Origin: Algoriphagus sp. Y33
Lineage (GTDB): Bacteria; Bacteroidota; Bacteroidia; Cytophagales; Cyclobacteriaceae
DNA length: 64,000 nt
Reading direction: 5' to 3'
NCBI RefSeq assembly: GCF_014838715.1
Contig: NZ_CP061947.1
Span: 2,418,001-2,482,000 of the forward strand
A program made the translations under genes and the position numbers. Under the pieces are notes generated by a model, which was not told the origin of the DNA, did no database searches, and saw only the letters and a list, made by a program, of their open reading frames with translations. Below, in pieces: positions 28,497-38,122 of the stretch (the first letter of the stretch is position 1; every line of letters begins with the position of its first letter).

Positions 28497-29798
28497 ATGG
28501 CGATTGTAGAAATGCTGATGCCCAAAATGGGCGAGAGTATCATAGAGGGCACAGTGCTAACTTGGCTGAAAAAAGAGGGGGATATCATCGAACAGGATGA
28601 ATCCGTTTTAGAGGTAGCTACGGACAAAGTGGATACTGAGGTTCCTTCCACCCACGCCGGAGTGCTGAAGCAGATCCTTGCCAAAGAAGGAGAAGTAATT
28701 GCGGTGGGGGCTCCAATAGCCATAATAGAAATAGCAGCAGGTAGAAAGACAGGTAAAAAGAATGGCGCCGTAGAGCCAAAAATAGACAGTAAAAAAGAAG
28801 AACTGGTGGCAGCGGCCCCTGAAAATACAGCCGCAATTTTAGCTTCGGCAGAACCCCTAGAATCCGAAAATTCCGGAGATGATAGATTCTATTCTCCTTT
28901 GGTGCAAAGCATAGCCAAGGAAGAGGGCATTTCTAAATCCGAGCTGGCCAATATACCCGGTACGGGAAAAGATGCCAGAGTAACCAAGCAAGATATGCTT
29001 AATTACTTGGAGTCCAAGACTACTGCTACTAAGCAGACATCATCTATCCCTTCTATTTCGGCCCCAAAAGCACAGGTGAGCATTTCCGGCGAAGATGAGA
29101 TCATAGAAATGGACCGCATGCGCAAGATGATAGCCCAGCGCATGATTGAATCCAAACGTATCTCAGCACATGTCACTTCTTTTGTAGAAACAGATATGAC
29201 TAATATTGTGTTGTGGCGCGAGCGAAACAAACTTGATTACAAAGCCAAATTCGGTGAGTCGATCACTTATACCCCGTTCTTTATCGAGGCTGTTGCAAAG
29301 GCTATACGGGACTTCCCTATGATCAATATCTCAGTAGATGGAGATAGAATCATCAGGAAAAAGGATATCAATGTAGGAATGGCAGTGGCATTGCCTAATG
29401 GAAATCTGATCGTACCGATCATCCGAAATGCTGACCAGTTGAATTTGGTGGGAATTTCCAAAAAAGTGAATGAGCTGGCCAATCTTGCACGAAACAATAA
29501 ACTGAATGCAGACCATCTGTCCGGAGGAACATATACTGTCTCCAATGTAGGCTCATTCGGTAATGTAATGGGAACTCCTATTATCCCTCAGCCTCAGGTA
29601 GCTATTATGGCCGTAGGTGCTATAGTGAAAAAGCCGGCGGTGGTAGAAACTCCCACAGGTGATGTGATTGCTATACGGCATAAAATGTTTCTTTCCCATT
29701 CTTATGACCATCGGGTAGTTGACGGTTCTTTGGGAGGCAGATTTGTCAAGCGTGTTTCAGATTATCTGGAAGCATTTGATATCAATACTCCTTTATAG
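28497..29798 (+). CDS. 2-oxoacid dehydrogenase E2 (dihydrolipoamide acyltransferase)
   Basis: 433 aa acyltransferase core of a 2-oxoacid dehydrogenase complex. Lipoyl domain 1-77 with the lipoylated lysine in EVATDKVDTEVP; an Ala/Glu-rich linker; peripheral subunit-binding domain at about 138-175 (YSPLVQSIAKEEGIS ... DARVTKQDML); catalytic domain from about 205 with SHSYDHRVVDGSLGG (HxxxDG). Sequence is closest to the branched-chain or general E2 type in Bacteroidota. E1 and E3 genes are absent nearby, so substrate cannot be assigned from context. Confidence 0.93.
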   Translation: MAIVEMLMPKMGESIIEGTVLTWLKKEGDIIEQDESVLEVATDKVDTEVPSTHAGVLKQILAKEGEVIAVGAPIAIIEIAAGRKTGKKNGAVEPKIDSKKEELVAAAPENTAAILASAEPLESENSGDDRFYSPLVQSIAKEEGISKSELANIPGTGKDARVTKQDMLNYLESKTTATKQTSSIPSISAPKAQVSISGEDEIIEMDRMRKMIAQRMIESKRISAHVTSFVETDMTNIVLWRERNKLDYKAKFGESITYTPFFIEAVAKAIRDFPMINISVDGDRIIRKKDINVGMAVALPNGNLIVPIIRNADQLNLVGISKKVNELANLARNNKLNADHLSGGTYTVSNVGSFGNVMGTPIIPQPQVAIMAVGAIVKKPAVVETPTGDVIAIRHKMFLSHSYDHRVVDGSLGGRFVKRVSDYLEAFDINTPL

Positions 29799-29924
29799 TG
29801 AAGGTCAAAGGAAAAAGGTGAAAGGTTAGCTTCTTTCACTCTTTTCCTTATCCAGCTTGTATCACGAAACAATAGTTGGTGAGATAATCCCAAAATTGGT
29901 ATTTGACACAGACTCCTTTTTAAT

Positions 29925-32783
29925 TCACTCTCTTGAATCCTTTCTCAGGGAATATTCCTTTATTTTTTCTGCAAGAGCCACCAAGCGAATCGGCTTAGTC
30001 AGATAATCATCCATCCCCGCTTCTGCCGCCTTTTTCCTGTCTTCATCAAATACATTGGCAGATAAGCCGACAATAAACAGCTCTCCTCTATTTCCCATCT
30101 GTCTGATTTTCTTCGCTGCCTCCAGACCATTCAGCACCGGCATCTGAACATCCATCAGGATAATATCAAACTCTTTCTGCCTTACCAGATCCAAAGCCTC
30201 TTCGCCATTTTTGGCAACCGAAAATTCGTACCCTAACTGTTCCAGCATCAACGTCATCAGCTGAAGATTAAGGTCATTGTCTTCTGCCAGCAAAATCCTC
30301 GCAGGATACTCTTCTGCCATTCCATTCCAGTTGGTTCTATTAGGCATCTCACCTGAAGGTAACTTGGCTATTACTTCAGGGGCATTTTTCAGCAGCACTG
30401 TAAAAGCGAAAATGGCTCCTTTTCCGAGCTCACTGGAAATAAGCAACTCCCCTCCCATTAATTCTACAATCTTCTTCGCAATAGCCAAGCCCAATCCGGT
30501 ACCTTGATAAGTTCTGCTGCTAGAGCTTTCCACCTGATAGAACGGATCAGTCAATTTGGGAATTTCGGCTGCGGGGATGCCAATCCCACTATCCTTGACA
30601 CTACATCTCAGGTAATTAATCTCATCTGAAAAATTTTCTAGTTCAAGTATTACCGTGACAGTACCTCCTTTAGGGGTAAATTTCACCGCATTCCCCACAA
30701 GATTCAGGATAATTTGATTGATCTTTTCCACGTCCCCCTCCATCAATTTCTTGGTCTCAGGTTCACACTTCGTAGTAAGTATCACTCCTTTCTTCTGCGC
30801 TAGTCCATAGAAAATTTGAACTTGCTTTTCCAACTCCTCAGCAGGAGAAAAAACAATAGAGTTAAGAACGATTTTGCCGGCTTCAATTTTTGAATAATCA
30901 AGTATGTCTTTGATAATATTCAATAAAGAATTTCCTGAGTTTTTGATGATTTCAAGGTACTGAAGCTGTTCGGTATCCAATTCAGTTTGATCCAGTAAGT
31001 CAATGATTCCCAAGAGTCCATTCATCGGGGTTCTTATTTCATGACTCATATTCGCCAAAAACTCAGATTTTGCTCTGCTTGCCTGATCAGCTGCATTCAT
31101 AGCCTCTACCAATCCTCTCTCCCAAATTCGCTGACCGGTTATGTCTTTTGTAATAGACATCATTCGTGTGGCATCCAGCGGAAAAAACCGAACCTCAAAG
31201 TACTGATTATCTTCATTGCTGCTGAGCTTTAAATCTACCGTTTGGATTTGCCCCGTTTTTCTCGCAAGGTTAAAAGCAAATTGTGTTTGTTCACGTTGCT
31301 GTGATGGAACCAAGTCAAAAAGGGATTGTCCTATCAAAGCGCGGTCTATTGATTTCAAAAATTCTTGATCCTTGGAATGAGAGTCCAATACTACACCATC
31401 ATTATCGTATGCAAATATGATGTCGGGTATATTATCAATGAGGTTTTGAAGGCGTTTCCCACTTTCAATCAACTCTTTTTTACTTTGGTATTGATCAGTG
31501 ATGTCTGTGCAAATACCCAGTCCCCCATTGAACCTCCCCTGTCCATCAAAGATTAATTTCTCAAAAACCCGGAGACGGACTTCCGTGCCATCAGGTTTCT
31601 CAAAATCATACTCCAAATCAATGAAGGACTTATTCTGGCTAAGCGCACTTTTGACCAATCCTTTCACATTTAAAACATCTTCATGTGTTTTGCCTTCTTT
31701 AAATGCTTCTAAAAACTCTGATTTGGGATGGCCTAGAATTTCAGCTACTTCATCGCTTACTCTGGTAATTTCACCTTTGTAATTATGAAAAAACACAAAT
31801 CCCCTAAGTTCTTTTAAGAGGATATTTTGCTGGTCAAATAACTCCGAAATTTCCTCGGCACTTTCTTGAAGTAGCTTTTGGGATACTAACCTATTTTGTA
31901 AAGAAAGCGCAAAGAAAACCACCGTACCTATAAGTAAAAGTACAAACCCTGAGAATAAAAACAGGTAAGTACTGTATAGCCCATCCATGATTGAATTTGA
32001 TTCAATCATAAATAAAAGTGCAGCACGGTGAAAAATCTCTCCAAAGTCAAAAGGATATTGAACCAAAACTCCGTAACCTGAAGTTTCCCCCAGCTTCCAC
32101 TCCACATTGTAAAGCCCTATTACTCCAACCGAAGCATCATTTTGAATCTGTTTAATAGAAACACTATCAAGTATCAAGTTGGAATCGCTCTGTCCAAAAT
32201 CAAGCTTATGCAATTCCTCCCCAAGCATCATGAATTTGCTACCGCCTTTGTTCAAGTAATAGTGGGTCACAAAATTCTTAGTAAACTTCACCGGGTTCAA
32301 TACAAAAGTAAGCTCAAATCCTTTGCCATTGCCCTTGGTAAAATACACGAAATCACGGTTTTCTTTTTCAGGAATGTCTTCATAGTATCCATTTCTAATA
32401 AAGTCATTTCTCTCAGTCCTAGTCAGATATATAGCAGAATCCCGGAGATTTACCCATACAGTATCTATCAGGCCCGGGTAGTTGTTGAATACCCTCCTAA
32501 CAGTTTTCGTTAAGTCATCCCTATAATCATTCACGTCCAAATCCTCATCTTCAAGATAGTATATCAAATCCTTGGCATTTGCTTCAAACCTATCTATTGC
32601 TATTTCTATCTCTGTAGCCGCAAGCTCCGTTTGTTTCCTTAAAAACTCGCTCCTTGATTTGGTTTCAGCATCTTTTATTGCGCTGAAAAAGCTTACTCCA
32701 AGGATAACCACCAAGATCACCAGTACGCTTCCGATAACAATAGTCAGCCAGTAATCTCTGCGATACTCAATTCTTTTATTCAT
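29925..32783 (-). CDS. Hybrid sensor histidine kinase with PAS domains and receiver
   Basis: 952 aa from the ATG at 32783 (the frame is open to 32816). Order: membrane helix about 12-36; extracytoplasmic sensor region about 37-270 with Cache-like features; second helix about 275-297; two PAS domains about 330-555; HisKA with SHEIRTPMNG; HATPase with N box NQIILNLVGNAVKF, G boxes DSGIGIPA and GTGLGLAIAKK; C-terminal receiver (LLAEDNDLN, phospho-acceptor in LMDVQMPVLNG). No HPt or DNA-binding domain in this protein, so a downstream partner elsewhere is expected. Its ATG overlaps the stop of the Cache lipoprotein gene as TGATG. Confidence 0.93.
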   Translation of the reverse strand: MNKRIEYRRDYWLTIVIGSVLVILVVILGVSFFSAIKDAETKSRSEFLRKQTELAATEIEIAIDRFEANAKDLIYYLEDEDLDVNDYRDDLTKTVRRVFNNYPGLIDTVWVNLRDSAIYLTRTERNDFIRNGYYEDIPEKENRDFVYFTKGNGKGFELTFVLNPVKFTKNFVTHYYLNKGGSKFMMLGEELHKLDFGQSDSNLILDSVSIKQIQNDASVGVIGLYNVEWKLGETSGYGVLVQYPFDFGEIFHRAALLFMIESNSIMDGLYSTYLFLFSGFVLLLIGTVVFFALSLQNRLVSQKLLQESAEEISELFDQQNILLKELRGFVFFHNYKGEITRVSDEVAEILGHPKSEFLEAFKEGKTHEDVLNVKGLVKSALSQNKSFIDLEYDFEKPDGTEVRLRVFEKLIFDGQGRFNGGLGICTDITDQYQSKKELIESGKRLQNLIDNIPDIIFAYDNDGVVLDSHSKDQEFLKSIDRALIGQSLFDLVPSQQREQTQFAFNLARKTGQIQTVDLKLSSNEDNQYFEVRFFPLDATRMMSITKDITGQRIWERGLVEAMNAADQASRAKSEFLANMSHEIRTPMNGLLGIIDLLDQTELDTEQLQYLEIIKNSGNSLLNIIKDILDYSKIEAGKIVLNSIVFSPAEELEKQVQIFYGLAQKKGVILTTKCEPETKKLMEGDVEKINQIILNLVGNAVKFTPKGGTVTVILELENFSDEINYLRCSVKDSGIGIPAAEIPKLTDPFYQVESSSSRTYQGTGLGLAIAKKIVELMGGELLISSELGKGAIFAFTVLLKNAPEVIAKLPSGEMPNRTNWNGMAEEYPARILLAEDNDLNLQLMTLMLEQLGYEFSVAKNGEEALDLVRQKEFDIILMDVQMPVLNGLEAAKKIRQMGNRGELFIVGLSANVFDEDRKKAAEAGMDDYLTKPIRLVALAEKIKEYSLRKDSRE

Positions 32784-33793
32784 CAGGATTTTAGTTGTAT
32801 CTCTATCAAATACCAATCAAGAAGTGTAAAAGGAACTGCGTACGCGGCAACAGGACTAAATTCATCTGCGAAAAAAAAGTGATTTTCCTTATCTAAGATT
32901 ATTGCATTAGCCATTTTCCTAACTTCATTGTTTTTGCTGTTGAAAAGATTAAAATCAGAAATCCGGAAATTATCAGCTAAAATTGTTTCTCTATATACAT
33001 GATTTAACAAAGGCGGAAAACTCAGTGATTCAATTGCGACAGCTTTTCCTCCAACAATATCACCTTTGCTGTTTACAATCAGGAAATCCCCTTCCTTACT
33101 TTCCAAGAACCGGCCAATAAGTTCATCTACCGTAATATCTATACCCAGTACAGCATACAATTCACCCTGCTCCGTCACAGGATGAACCAGTGAGAGAATC
33201 CAGCCTCTGCCTGCGGGATCGACATAGACCTCGGGGATCCATACAGGTCCCTTTTCAGGATTGTGCTTAAAATCTCCTTCGTAAAAAAAATTGAAACTCG
33301 TCACATCTATGTCCGGATCCAACAGGGCTTTGGAATCATAGGCGGGGAATACACGTGATACTTGGTCTACAGAGTTGTAATAAACCTGTGCCAGCATACC
33401 GTGTTTCTCAAATGTCTGATGAAACAATGAATCCATACCGTTGGTGATCAAGACATTTCGCATCGCTGCATCATAGTCCGGTGTGGTATTTAGAATTACT
33501 ACGGAACTTAGCTTTTCAGAATCTTTAGGTAAGTTGGTCGAATATCCATGGTCAAAACTGTATTTGTCCACTTCCACGTATTGCCGTAAACTATCCCGGT
33601 TTGCCAATAGAAATTCGAAATGATCCTTTAGCATAATTATCTCCTCATCTAGCCGGGACAGCTCTGACTCTATTTCAATAATGATAGACCGGTCAAACTG
33701 CAAGTTGTGCTTGCTTCTATTTCCGGAAGTTGGTTCGCAAGCACCTGATAACACAAGGAGTAATAGAAAAACACAAGGAACAATTGGTCTCAT
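32783..33793 (-). CDS. Cache-type sensor lipoprotein coupled to the kinase
   Basis: 336 aa from the ATG at 33793, which gives a lipoprotein signal (FLLLLVLSGACEP, Cys near residue 19). No further membrane helix. The body looks like a double Cache (PDC) sensor domain: WIPEVYVDPAGRGWILSLVHPV and YAVLGIDITVDELIGRF are typical of ligand-binding Cache modules. As a lipoprotein it would sit outside the cytoplasmic membrane and can signal only through a partner; TGATG overlap with the downstream hybrid kinase makes that kinase the likely partner. Pairing is inferred. Confidence 0.72.
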   Translation of the reverse strand: MRPIVPCVFLLLLVLSGACEPTSGNRSKHNLQFDRSIIIEIESELSRLDEEIIMLKDHFEFLLANRDSLRQYVEVDKYSFDHGYSTNLPKDSEKLSSVVILNTTPDYDAAMRNVLITNGMDSLFHQTFEKHGMLAQVYYNSVDQVSRVFPAYDSKALLDPDIDVTSFNFFYEGDFKHNPEKGPVWIPEVYVDPAGRGWILSLVHPVTEQGELYAVLGIDITVDELIGRFLESKEGDFLIVNSKGDIVGGKAVAIESLSFPPLLNHVYRETILADNFRISDFNLFNSKNNEVRKMANAIILDKENHFFFADEFSPVAAYAVPFTLLDWYLIEIQLKS

Positions 33794-33815
33794 GGGATTT
33801 AAGCTGATCAGGAAA

Positions 33816-34055
33816 TTATAAATTTTCCACCTCACTACGAAATGATTCACCCATTTCCTTAAATCTCAGTTTCACTTTATCAAAGAAAATCCCATTCCAA
33901 AAAATCTCCAAATCAGTTTCAGCTACAACATCCATTTCAGGGATTTTGAATGTCTGCTCCATCGGGCCTAATTCATACTTGATGATGTATTTACTATTCC
34001 AGGAGAACACACTGATGCGTATGTTCTCCTGATTGAATTCCTTTACAACTCTCAT
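33816..34055 (-). CDS. Small conserved-looking hypothetical protein
   Basis: 79 aa, soluble, alternating strand pattern (NIRISVFSWNSKYIIKYELG ... TDLEIFWNGIFFDKVKLRFKEM). ATG at 34055 begins directly after the OsmC stop (TAAATG), so the two are translated from one message. No recognised domain. The upstream OsmC partner suggests a linked expression need only. Confidence 0.65.
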   Translation of the reverse strand: MRVVKEFNQENIRISVFSWNSKYIIKYELGPMEQTFKIPEMDVVAETDLEIFWNGIFFDKVKLRFKEMGESFRSEVENL

Positions 34056-34469
34056 TTAAACTGACCTTACTTCTGAAGAAAAGGTAATATTGGACTTCAA
34101 TGATGAAGCCACTGAGCAGTATTTCTCTACCGAAAGAGCAACAACTTTGGCGAACTCTTCATCCTTGGCATCAGGAGAAACCAGAATGAATTTCAAGTGA
34201 ATATCTGTGTAAAAAGCCGGAACACCTTCATTTCTTTCCCCTTCCACTTCTACAATGAAATCAGTCACTGTTTTACGTTTTTTCTTCATCATCAAAACCG
34301 CATCTACTGATGCACAGGATCCCAATGCCGACAACAGCATATCCATCGGGGATTGCGCTTTTTTTTCTTCAGGATCGTACATATCAATCTGTACTACATT
34401 ACCTTGAGGATTGACCGCTTCATACTCATGGTCCGCTTTCATCCGAACCGTTACATTTCGTTTTGCCAT
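34056..34469 (-). CDS. OsmC/Ohr family protein
   Basis: 137 aa. OsmC fold proteins are small dimeric thiol peroxidases. Seen: the first catalytic Cys region SALGSCASVDAVLMMKKKRK and, near the C-terminus, VEKYCSVASSLKS with the second Cys. Domain type is the general OsmC branch rather than clear Ohr. Start lies 37 bases after the icmF stop; the 79-aa gene is coupled behind it. Confidence 0.88.
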   Translation of the reverse strand: MAKRNVTVRMKADHEYEAVNPQGNVVQIDMYDPEEKKAQSPMDMLLSALGSCASVDAVLMMKKKRKTVTDFIVEVEGERNEGVPAFYTDIHLKFILVSPDAKDEEFAKVVALSVEKYCSVASSLKSNITFSSEVRSV

Positions 34470-34506
34470 TTTTTCTTATTATCAATTTTTCAATCTTTCA
34501 ATCCAA

Positions 34507-37500
34507 TTACATATTCCGGCGATACTGCCCCCCTACTTCATAAAGTGAATGGGTAATCTGCCCAAGTGAACAATACTTTACGGCTTCCATTAGTTCCTCA
34601 AAAATGTTCCCGTTCTTTACCGAAACATCTTTTAAAGCCTGAAGATGTTTTACTACCATCTCCGGATTTGTCGAATGCAATGTGTGTAAGGTTTGGATCT
34701 GGGCTTCTTTTTCTTCCTTCTCAGCACGTATGACTTCGCCCGGAGTCACCGTAGGTGATCCATCCGAAGAAAGGAAAGTATTCACTCCGATAATAGGAAA
34801 TTCACCAGTATGCTTGAGCATTTCATAATGCATACTTTCTTCTTGGATTTTGCCCCGCTGATACATGGTTTCCATGGCTCCCAGCACTCCACCACGCTCA
34901 GTGATTCTGTCAAATTCCACATACACCGCCTCCTCTACCAGATCTGTCAATTCTTCTATAATAAAAGATCCCTGAATAGGATTTTCATTCTTAGTCAATC
35001 CCAATTCTTTATTGATAATCAGCTGAATAGCCATTGCTCTACGAACTGATGCTTCAGTAGGCGTCGTAATCGCCTCATCGTAGGCATTGGTATGCAGGGA
35101 ATTGCAATTATCGTAAATCGCATATAGTGCCTGAAGGGTAGTACGAATATCGTTGAAGTCAATTTCCTGTGCATGAAGTGAGCGTCCGGATGTCTGTATA
35201 TGATACTTTAGCATTTGCGAGCGCTCATTTGCTCCATATTTCAACTTCATGGCTTTAGCCCAAATTCGGCGGGCGACTCGACCGATTACCGCATATTCAG
35301 GGTCTATTCCGTTGGAGAAAAAGAAAGAAAGATTCGGTGCAAACCGGTCGATATCCATTCCGCGGCTTACATAATACTCTACATAGGTAAAGCCATTGGA
35401 CAGCGTCAACGCCAGCTGTGTAATAGGATTTGCTCCGGCTTCGGCTATATGATAACCTGAGATAGACACAGAATAGAAATTACGAATGGACTGCTCGATA
35501 AAGTATTGCTGCACATCTCCCATCAGCCTTAAGGAAAATTCAGTGGAAAAAATACAGGTATTCTGAGCCTGGTCTTCTTTCAAAATATCCGCCTGAACAG
35601 TCCCTCTTACTTTGGCAATGGTTTCGGATTTGATTTTCTGATATACTTCGACCGGCAATACTTGATCTCCTGTTACCCCCAAAAGCATTAAACCCAATCC
35701 ATTATTTCCTTCAGGAATTTTCCCATTGTATTTCGGTCTGGGAAGGTTTCTGTTTTTATAGATCAGCTCAATTTGCCCATCGATTTCTTGTGCCAGTCCA
35801 TTGTCTTTGATATATACTTCGCATTGCTGATCAATTGCCGCATTCATATAGAACGCCGTCATCGTAGCAGCAGGACCATTAATAGTCATTGAAACCGAAG
35901 TCATTGGATCTACCAAATTAAAGCCTGAGTAGAGCTTCTTTGCATCATCCAGACAGCAGACATTCACTCCCGAATTACCGATTTTACCGTAAATATCGGG
36001 ACGATAGTCAGGGTCTTCCCCATACAGTGTCACGGAGTCAAAAGCTGTGGAAAGACGCTTTGCCTCCATATCCTTGGAAACGTAGTGGAAGCGCTTGTTG
36101 GTACGCTCAGGCCCACCTTCTCCTGCAAACATTCGGGTAGGATCCTCTCCTTCTCTCTTGAACGGAAAAACTCCGGCTGTAAATGGGAACTTGCCCGGAA
36201 CATTTTCCCGCAACCCCCATTTCAATAGATCTCCCCAAGCTTCATACTTAGGCAAAGAAACCTTCGGAATTCTTGTTTCAGATAGAGAAGTCGAAAAGGT
36301 CTTAATCTTTATCTCCTTATCGCGTACTTTAAAAATATAGAAGTCTTCTCTATATTTAGCCGATTCAGAAGTCCATTCTTCCAGCCATTTCTTGTTCTTT
36401 GGATCAAATTCCAGTTCTACCTGAGCATACACTTCCTGAAGTTCTTTGACCAATCGATCCTTATCCTCCACCTTCGTATTTGCTATTGCTTCTACAGACT
36501 TTGTTATGCTATAGAGCTGCTGGGCAATTTCCCGTTGCTCCTCCACCCATACATCGTAGTTTCTATTGGTTTCAGATATTTCAGATAGATAGCGTGTTCT
36601 GGCAGGTGGAATAATATAAATTTTCTCTGAGCTACCTGAAGTCAACCCGACATCGCTATGCAGATCAGGATGGTTCTCAGCAATCTTTGAGATCAATGTC
36701 CTATACAGCTGATTCATGCCGGGATCATTGAACTGAGAGGCAATAGTACCAAAAACAGGAATATCCTCATCTTTGATTTCCCAAAGATTGTGGTTACGCT
36801 TATACTGTTTTTTCACATCCCGAATCGCATCCAAAGCACCTCTTTTGTCAAACTTATTAAGCGCTATCACATCTGCAAAATCCAGCATATCGATCTTCTC
36901 CAATTGTGAAGCAGCTCCATATTCAGGCGTCATCACATAGAGTGAAAGATCAGAATGCTCAACGATTTCTGTATCGGATTGGCCGATACCGGATGTCTCC
37001 AAAATCACCATATCAAAGCCGGCGGCTTTCACCGTATCCACGGCATCCTGTACATAGCGGGACAGTGCAAGATTAGACTGTCGGGTAGCCAGTGAACGCA
37101 TATACACACGTGGATGATGAATCGCATTCATACGTATTCTATCTCCCAGCAGTGCTCCACCTGTTTTTCGCTTTGAGGGATCAACTGATATGATGGCCAA
37201 TGTCTTATCCTCAAAATCCATTAGGAATCTTCTAACCAACTCATCCACTAGGGAAGACTTCCCCGCCCCACCGGTACCGGTGATCCCCAGAACAGGTGTT
37301 TTACAATCCTTGCTTTGCTCTCTTACTTTCTCTAAAAGAGCCGAAGAGTTATCCGGGAAATTCTCAAATGCGGAAATAGCTCGTGCGATATGCTCTTTAT
37401 TAACCACTCCAAGAGAGAATCCTTCCGGCAATTCATCCCCAACCGCAAAATCACACTGACTGACCAAGTCATTGATCATTCCCTGCAATCCCATAGCACG

Positions 37501-37884
37501 TCCGTCATCCGGTGCATAGATTCTCGTGATCCCGTAGTCATGAAGTTCTTTAATTTCCTCAGGAAGTATAGTCCCTCCCCCTCCGCCAAAAATTTTTACA
37601 TGTGCTGCTCCTTTCTCCCGAAGCAAATCATACATGTATTTGAAAAACTCCACATGTCCTCCTTGGTAAGATGTGATCGCAATAGCCTGCACATCTTCTT
37701 GGATAGCACAATCAACGATCTCCTGCACCGATCGGTTATGTCCTAAATGTATCACCTCGCATCCAGTGGACTGGATGATACGGCGCATAATATTGATCGC
37801 TGCATCATGTCCGTCAAATAGTGATGCGGCAGTAACTATTCTAATGTGGTTTTTGGGTTTATAGCTCTCAGGAATCGTAGTCAT
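34507..37884 (-). CDS. icmF: Fused isobutyryl-CoA mutase IcmF
   Basis: 1125-aa adenosylcobalamin mutase that interconverts isobutyryl-CoA and n-butyryl-CoA. Three parts: N-terminal B12-binding domain (about 10-140) with DGHDAAIN in the base-off His motif (Ala where many homologues have Ser or Gly) and [11 protein letters not shown]; central MeaI-like G-protein chaperone (about 180-420) with Walker [10 protein letters not shown] and NKFD; C-terminal mutase large domain from about 520, with [37 protein letters not shown] (the IcmF type rather than methylmalonyl-CoA mutase), and [15 protein letters not shown]. Divergent CoA-transferase next door suggests short-chain acyl-CoA metabolism. Confidence 0.95.
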   Translation of the reverse strand: MTTIPESYKPKNHIRIVTAASLFDGHDAAINIMRRIIQSTGCEVIHLGHNRSVQEIVDCAIQEDVQAIAITSYQGGHVEFFKYMYDLLREKGAAHVKIFGGGGGTILPEEIKELHDYGITRIYAPDDGRAMGLQGMINDLVSQCDFAVGDELPEGFSLGVVNKEHIARAISAFENFPDNSSALLEKVREQSKDCKTPVLGITGTGGAGKSSLVDELVRRFLMDFEDKTLAIISVDPSKRKTGGALLGDRIRMNAIHHPRVYMRSLATRQSNLALSRYVQDAVDTVKAAGFDMVILETSGIGQSDTEIVEHSDLSLYVMTPEYGAASQLEKIDMLDFADVIALNKFDKRGALDAIRDVKKQYKRNHNLWEIKDEDIPVFGTIASQFNDPGMNQLYRTLISKIAENHPDLHSDVGLTSGSSEKIYIIPPARTRYLSEISETNRNYDVWVEEQREIAQQLYSITKSVEAIANTKVEDKDRLVKELQEVYAQVELEFDPKNKKWLEEWTSESAKYREDFYIFKVRDKEIKIKTFSTSLSETRIPKVSLPKYEAWGDLLKWGLRENVPGKFPFTAGVFPFKREGEDPTRMFAGEGGPERTNKRFHYVSKDMEAKRLSTAFDSVTLYGEDPDYRPDIYGKIGNSGVNVCCLDDAKKLYSGFNLVDPMTSVSMTINGPAATMTAFYMNAAIDQQCEVYIKDNGLAQEIDGQIELIYKNRNLPRPKYNGKIPEGNNGLGLMLLGVTGDQVLPVEVYQKIKSETIAKVRGTVQADILKEDQAQNTCIFSTEFSLRLMGDVQQYFIEQSIRNFYSVSISGYHIAEAGANPITQLALTLSNGFTYVEYYVSRGMDIDRFAPNLSFFFSNGIDPEYAVIGRVARRIWAKAMKLKYGANERSQMLKYHIQTSGRSLHAQEIDFNDIRTTLQALYAIYDNCNSLHTNAYDEAITTPTEASVRRAMAIQLIINKELGLTKNENPIQGSFIIEELTDLVEEAVYVEFDRITERGGVLGAMETMYQRGKIQEESMHYEMLKHTGEFPIIGVNTFLSSDGSPTVTPGEVIRAEKEEKEAQIQTLHTLHSTNPEMVVKHLQALKDVSVKNGNIFEELMEAVKYCSLGQITHSLYEVGGQYRRNM

Positions 37885-38122
37885 GGAGTTGAATGGGTAT
37901 AGTTTTCAGTTTTTGGGCCATTGGGAGTCTTTCCTCGCTCCTATAGGCTCCGGTCACAAATATAGCAATTATACAGGTGCTGCACTTTTGCTACTGAATG
38001 AATAACAAAATATAATTTGGCTCATTTAGCGAATGAGTTAGTCGGCTAAACAAACTTTTCAGGAAATTTTCCGATCTTGGCTAACCAGCATTAACTATAG
38101 TTTCACCCTAATTTTTACCACA

